A program made the translations under genes and the position numbers. A stretch of 50,492 bases of DNA from a virus: the IMG/VR virus record IMGVR_UViG_3300020473_000043, positions 1-50,492 of that record; one strand, written 5' to 3'. Within the stretch, counting starts at the first letter, position 1, and every line of letters starts with the position of its first letter. Below the pieces are notes generated by a model. The model searched no databases. It saw only the letters and a program-made list of their open reading frames with translations, and was not told where the DNA came from. Below, piece by piece: positions 47,915-50,492 of this stretch.

Positions 47915-49408
47915 ATGAAGAATATTGTTATTGTTGGTGCAGGATCTGCTGGATTGATTACTGCTGCATATTTTAAAAACTATTGGGAAGACGATGTTAA
48001 TATAACCGTTTATTATGATTCAAAATGTAAAAATATATCAGTAGGTGAAAGTACTACTCCAGTTATTGTAGATTTTATTACTGATATAGTTGGTATTAGT
48101 GTAAATGATTTTTTGAAAAGAACAAATTCCACAATAAAATTAGGAGTTAATTTTAAGAATTGGATTCCTGGTACAGAGTATTTTCATGGATTTGATGAGA
48201 TTGAAGATGATAGATATACAGCAACTCCTTATAGTATAATTTATTCACTAGTGAATAATCTTCCGTATAATGGTGGAGTTCATAATAATAATGCAACTAA
48301 TTTAATATTAAAATCTCCAGAAACAATTGGAGAGGAATATGCTTTTCATATAGATTGTCAAGAGTTTTCAGAATTTCTTTTTAATGAGTTAAAGGATAAG
48401 GTTAATTTCATTGATGATATTATAGAAGATGTTAATATAGATGGTAAAAATATTGAAAGTATAAAATGTAAGAATTCGGGAGTTGTAAAAGCAGATTTTT
48501 TTATAGATGCATCTGGATTTAATAAAGTTCTTTTTAAACATCTAGACCCAGAATGGGAAGATATTTCAGATACACTTCCTATAGATCGTGCAATACCATA
48601 TCAGATTCCGAATAATTCTGAAGAAATTCCATCATATACACTTGCAGAAGCAACAAAAAATGGTTGGATTTGGAGAATACCAATTAAAAATAGATATGGG
48701 ACTGGTTATATGTATTCTTCAAAATTTACATCAGATGAAGAAGCAATGGAGGATTATAATTCTTGGCTATTAGAAAATTATAATGAAGAGATTAAAACTG
48801 ATAGAATTATTAAATATAATCCTGGATATTATAAAGAAGTTTGGATTGGAAATTGTTTGGCTGTTGGACTTACGTCTGGTTTTATAGAACCATTAGAAGC
48901 ATTCAGTATTATGCATATTATGAATTTGATTGAATATTTTCTCTTTTGTAATCCAACTATTAAAAATTTAAGTTATAATAGAAAATATTTAAATAAAATT
49001 AATTATGAGTTTTGTATTGAGATGACTAAATGGATTGCTCTTCATTATAATACTAATAGACTTGATTCTAAATTTTGGAAATATATGACTACAAATAAAA
49101 TGGAATGGGTTAGTGATCTTGAAGAAAAATGTAAGGAAGAGTATATTGATATTACAGGTAGTATTGATATATGTAAGGTTTTTTCAACGGAAAGTCAAAT
49201 TCAAATTATAAATGGTCTTAATATGATTAATAAAGAAGGAATATCCGAATATTTATTTTCACTTTCTACTGAATTACAAGAAGAAGTTTTAGAGAATGCT
49301 ACTTTAGAATATACTTCAATAGAAAAGTATAGAAAGGAATTTGAATACATTTCACATAAGGATTTTTTAGAAAGTATAAAAGTCGGTGATTATATCTATG
49401 ATAAATAG
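47915..49408 (+). CDS. flavin-dependent halogenase (tryptophan-halogenase family)
   Basis: 497 residues from the ATG at 47915 (the TTG at 47906 is less likely). G8-A-G-S-A-G13 is the FAD-binding loop, G44-E-S-T-T-P the usual second motif, K75 in IKLGVNFKNW aligns with the catalytic lysine of PrnA/RebH, and G250-W-I-W-R-I-P256 is the halogenase signature. E328 in EPLE matches the second catalytic residue. The following halide-site residues, normally S-T-G, are A-F-S here. The family uses FADH2, O2 and halide to halogenate aromatic substrates; a cyanophage member, VirX1, has been described as favouring iodide. It sits between tube and portal genes, so it should be expressed late. Substrate unknown. 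Confidence 0.85.
   Translation: MKNIVIVGAGSAGLITAAYFKNYWEDDVNITVYYDSKCKNISVGESTTPVIVDFITDIVGISVNDFLKRTNSTIKLGVNFKNWIPGTEYFHGFDEIEDDRYTATPYSIIYSLVNNLPYNGGVHNNNATNLILKSPETIGEEYAFHIDCQEFSEFLFNELKDKVNFIDDIIEDVNIDGKNIESIKCKNSGVVKADFFIDASGFNKVLFKHLDPEWEDISDTLPIDRAIPYQIPNNSEEIPSYTLAEATKNGWIWRIPIKNRYGTGYMYSSKFTSDEEAMEDYNSWLLENYNEEIKTDRIIKYNPGYYKEVWIGNCLAVGLTSGFIEPLEAFSIMHIMNLIEYFLFCNPTIKNLSYNRKYLNKINYEFCIEMTKWIALHYNTNRLDSKFWKYMTTNKMEWVSDLEEKCKEEYIDITGSIDICKVFSTESQIQIINGLNMINKEGISEYLFSLSTELQEEVLENATLEYTSIEKYRKEFEYISHKDFLESIKVGDYIYDK
49400..49407 (+). promoter_or_regulatory. late promoter GATAAATA (gene 20)
   Basis: GATAAATA inside the last codons of the halogenase gene, 30 bases before the gp20 ATG. 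It would let the portal be transcribed independently of the hairpin after gp19. Confidence 0.55.
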
Positions 49409-49437
49409 TTAAAATAATCCATATTAGATCTAAGATA

Positions 49438-50492
49438 ATGTCAAAACTGTTTGGTTTTTCTATTGAAGCTTCTGAGAAGAAATCAAAAACTATTGCTTCT
49501 CCAATTCCACCAAATAATCAGGATGGTGTAGATAATTACATCTCTAGTGGATTTTATGGTCAATTTGTAGATATTGAAGGTGTATATAAAACTGAACATG
49601 ATTTAATAAAAAGATATCGGGAAATGGCAATTCATCCCGAAGTTGATAATGCTATTGAAGATGTTGTTAATGAAGCAATAGTTAGTGATTTGTATGATTC
49701 TCCTGTAGAAATAGAATTATCTAATGTAAATTGTGGAGAGTCTCTTAAGAAGAGAATAAGAGAAGAATTTAAATATATTAAAGAGTTATTAGATTTTGAT
49801 AAAAAATCGCACGAAATTTTTAGAAATTGGTATGTTGATGGTAGGTTATATTATCATAAGGTAATTGATTTAAAAAAACCAGAAGAAGGAATTAAGGAGT
49901 TAAGATATATTGATCCTATGAAAATGAAATTTGTTCGTCAAGAAAAGAAGGACAAAAACAAACCTGTAGGGATTGATCTTGGTAGAGTGGATGAAAATAG
50001 TAAAACTTTCTATCCAGATATTGAGGAATATTTCATTTTTACACCAAAACCAAATTATCCATTAGGTATGGTTTCTGGAGCAGGTGGACAAAAAGGAGTT
50101 AAGATTGCAAAAGATACAATTACATATGTTAATTCTGGATTAGTAGATAGGAATAGAGGAAGTGTTCTTTCATATCTTCACAAATCAATTAAGGCACTTA
50201 ATCAATTAAGAATGATTGAGGATAGTCTTGTAATTTATAGACTATCAAGAGCACCAGAAAGAAGAATATTCTATATTGATGTTGGTAATTTACCAAAAGT
50301 AAAAGCAGAACAATACCTAAAAGAGGTAATGTCTCGCTATAGAAATAAGTTAGTATATGATGCTAACACTGGTGAAGTTAGGGATGATAGAAAGTTCATG
50401 TCTATGATGGAAGATTTCTGGCTACCTAGAAGAGAAGGTGGTAGAGGAACTGAAATCACAACACTTCCAGGTGGACAAAATCTTGGTGAACT
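49438..50492 (+). CDS. gp20: gp20 portal protein (5' part, cut by the window end)
   Basis: 351 codons are present of an expected 520-560. The sequence (TEHDLIKRYREMAIHPEVDNAIEDVVNEAIV, then NWYVDGRLYYHKVIDLKKPEEGIKELRYIDPMKMKFVR, then LNQLRMIEDSLVIYRLSRAPERRIFYIDVGNLPKVKAEQYLKEVM) is that of T4-type gp20, the dodecameric vertex through which DNA enters and leaves the head. The reading frame is intact to the end of the window. Gene order 18-19-(halogenase)-20 follows T4 apart from the insertion. Confidence 0.95.
   Translation, partial: MSKLFGFSIEASEKKSKTIASPIPPNNQDGVDNYISSGFYGQFVDIEGVYKTEHDLIKRYREMAIHPEVDNAIEDVVNEAIVSDLYDSPVEIELSNVNCGESLKKRIREEFKYIKELLDFDKKSHEIFRNWYVDGRLYYHKVIDLKKPEEGIKELRYIDPMKMKFVRQEKKDKNKPVGIDLGRVDENSKTFYPDIEEYFIFTPKPNYPLGMVSGAGGQKGVKIAKDTITYVNSGLVDRNRGSVLSYLHKSIKALNQLRMIEDSLVIYRLSRAPERRIFYIDVGNLPKVKAEQYLKEVMSRYRNKLVYDANTGEVRDDRKFMSMMEDFWLPRREGGRGTEITTLPGGQNLGE

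Overview
The window is part of the genome of a T4-like marine myovirus, most probably a cyanophage of Prochlorococcus or Synechococcus; a pelagiphage is the main alternative. The case rests on an ordered set of T4-type virion genes on the plus strand in T4 order (25, 6, 7, 8, a gp9/gp10-position protein, fibre-type proteins, 13, 14, 15, 16, 17, 18, 19, 20). It is supported by TATAAATA-type late promoters, by cyanophage-typical additions (very large YHYH/LamG baseplate proteins, a DUF4815-like protein, a DUF192 protein between the terminase genes, a flavin-dependent halogenase) and by AT-rich DNA. No photosynthesis gene, tRNA or integrase is visible.

Left part (1-1700): an HNH endonuclease gene on the minus strand, then about 600 bases without a convincing gene. 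That stretch holds GTAC-type inverted repeats and an array of at least eleven TACGAGAT elements in both orientations. One element sits between the -35 and -10 boxes of a good promoter for a tyrosine-rich 54-residue ORF.

Cassette region (1.7-6.4 kb): about fourteen small genes in compact transcription units. Each unit has a TATTAT-type promoter with a conserved AGAGTAAAC tail, one to three ORFs, usually a TTGACAAAGTGGCACA-like element at or just after the stop codon, and a C/G-stem intrinsic terminator that abuts the next promoter. Products include a histone-H1-like basic protein, a YETWN-type protein, a protein with covalent nucleotidyltransferase (ligase-type) motifs and many unknowns. Ahead of the ligase-like gene lies an 88-nt sequence that folds into a rod-shaped hairpin starting at the predicted transcription start. 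GC content and codon use look higher here than in the structural region.

Bridge (6.4-8.4 kb): an AbrB-like small protein, a small unknown, a perfect TTGACA-N17-TATAAT promoter, a GT-A glycosyltransferase-like protein and a chain of overlapping small genes ending in a terminator and a late promoter.

Structural region (8.4-50.5 kb): baseplate wedge (gp25, gp6, a 5567-residue gp7-position giant, gp8), a 2402-residue DUF4815-like protein, fibre-type proteins, neck (gp13, gp14), tail completion (gp15), terminase (gp16, gp17) with a DUF192 fusion between, sheath (gp18), tube (gp19), a halogenase, and the start of the portal gene (gp20), cut by the window edge. Late promoters precede gp25, gp8, the fibre cluster, gp18 and gp20. 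Two beta-type modules recur across several of these proteins, suggesting module spread among tail and neck genes.
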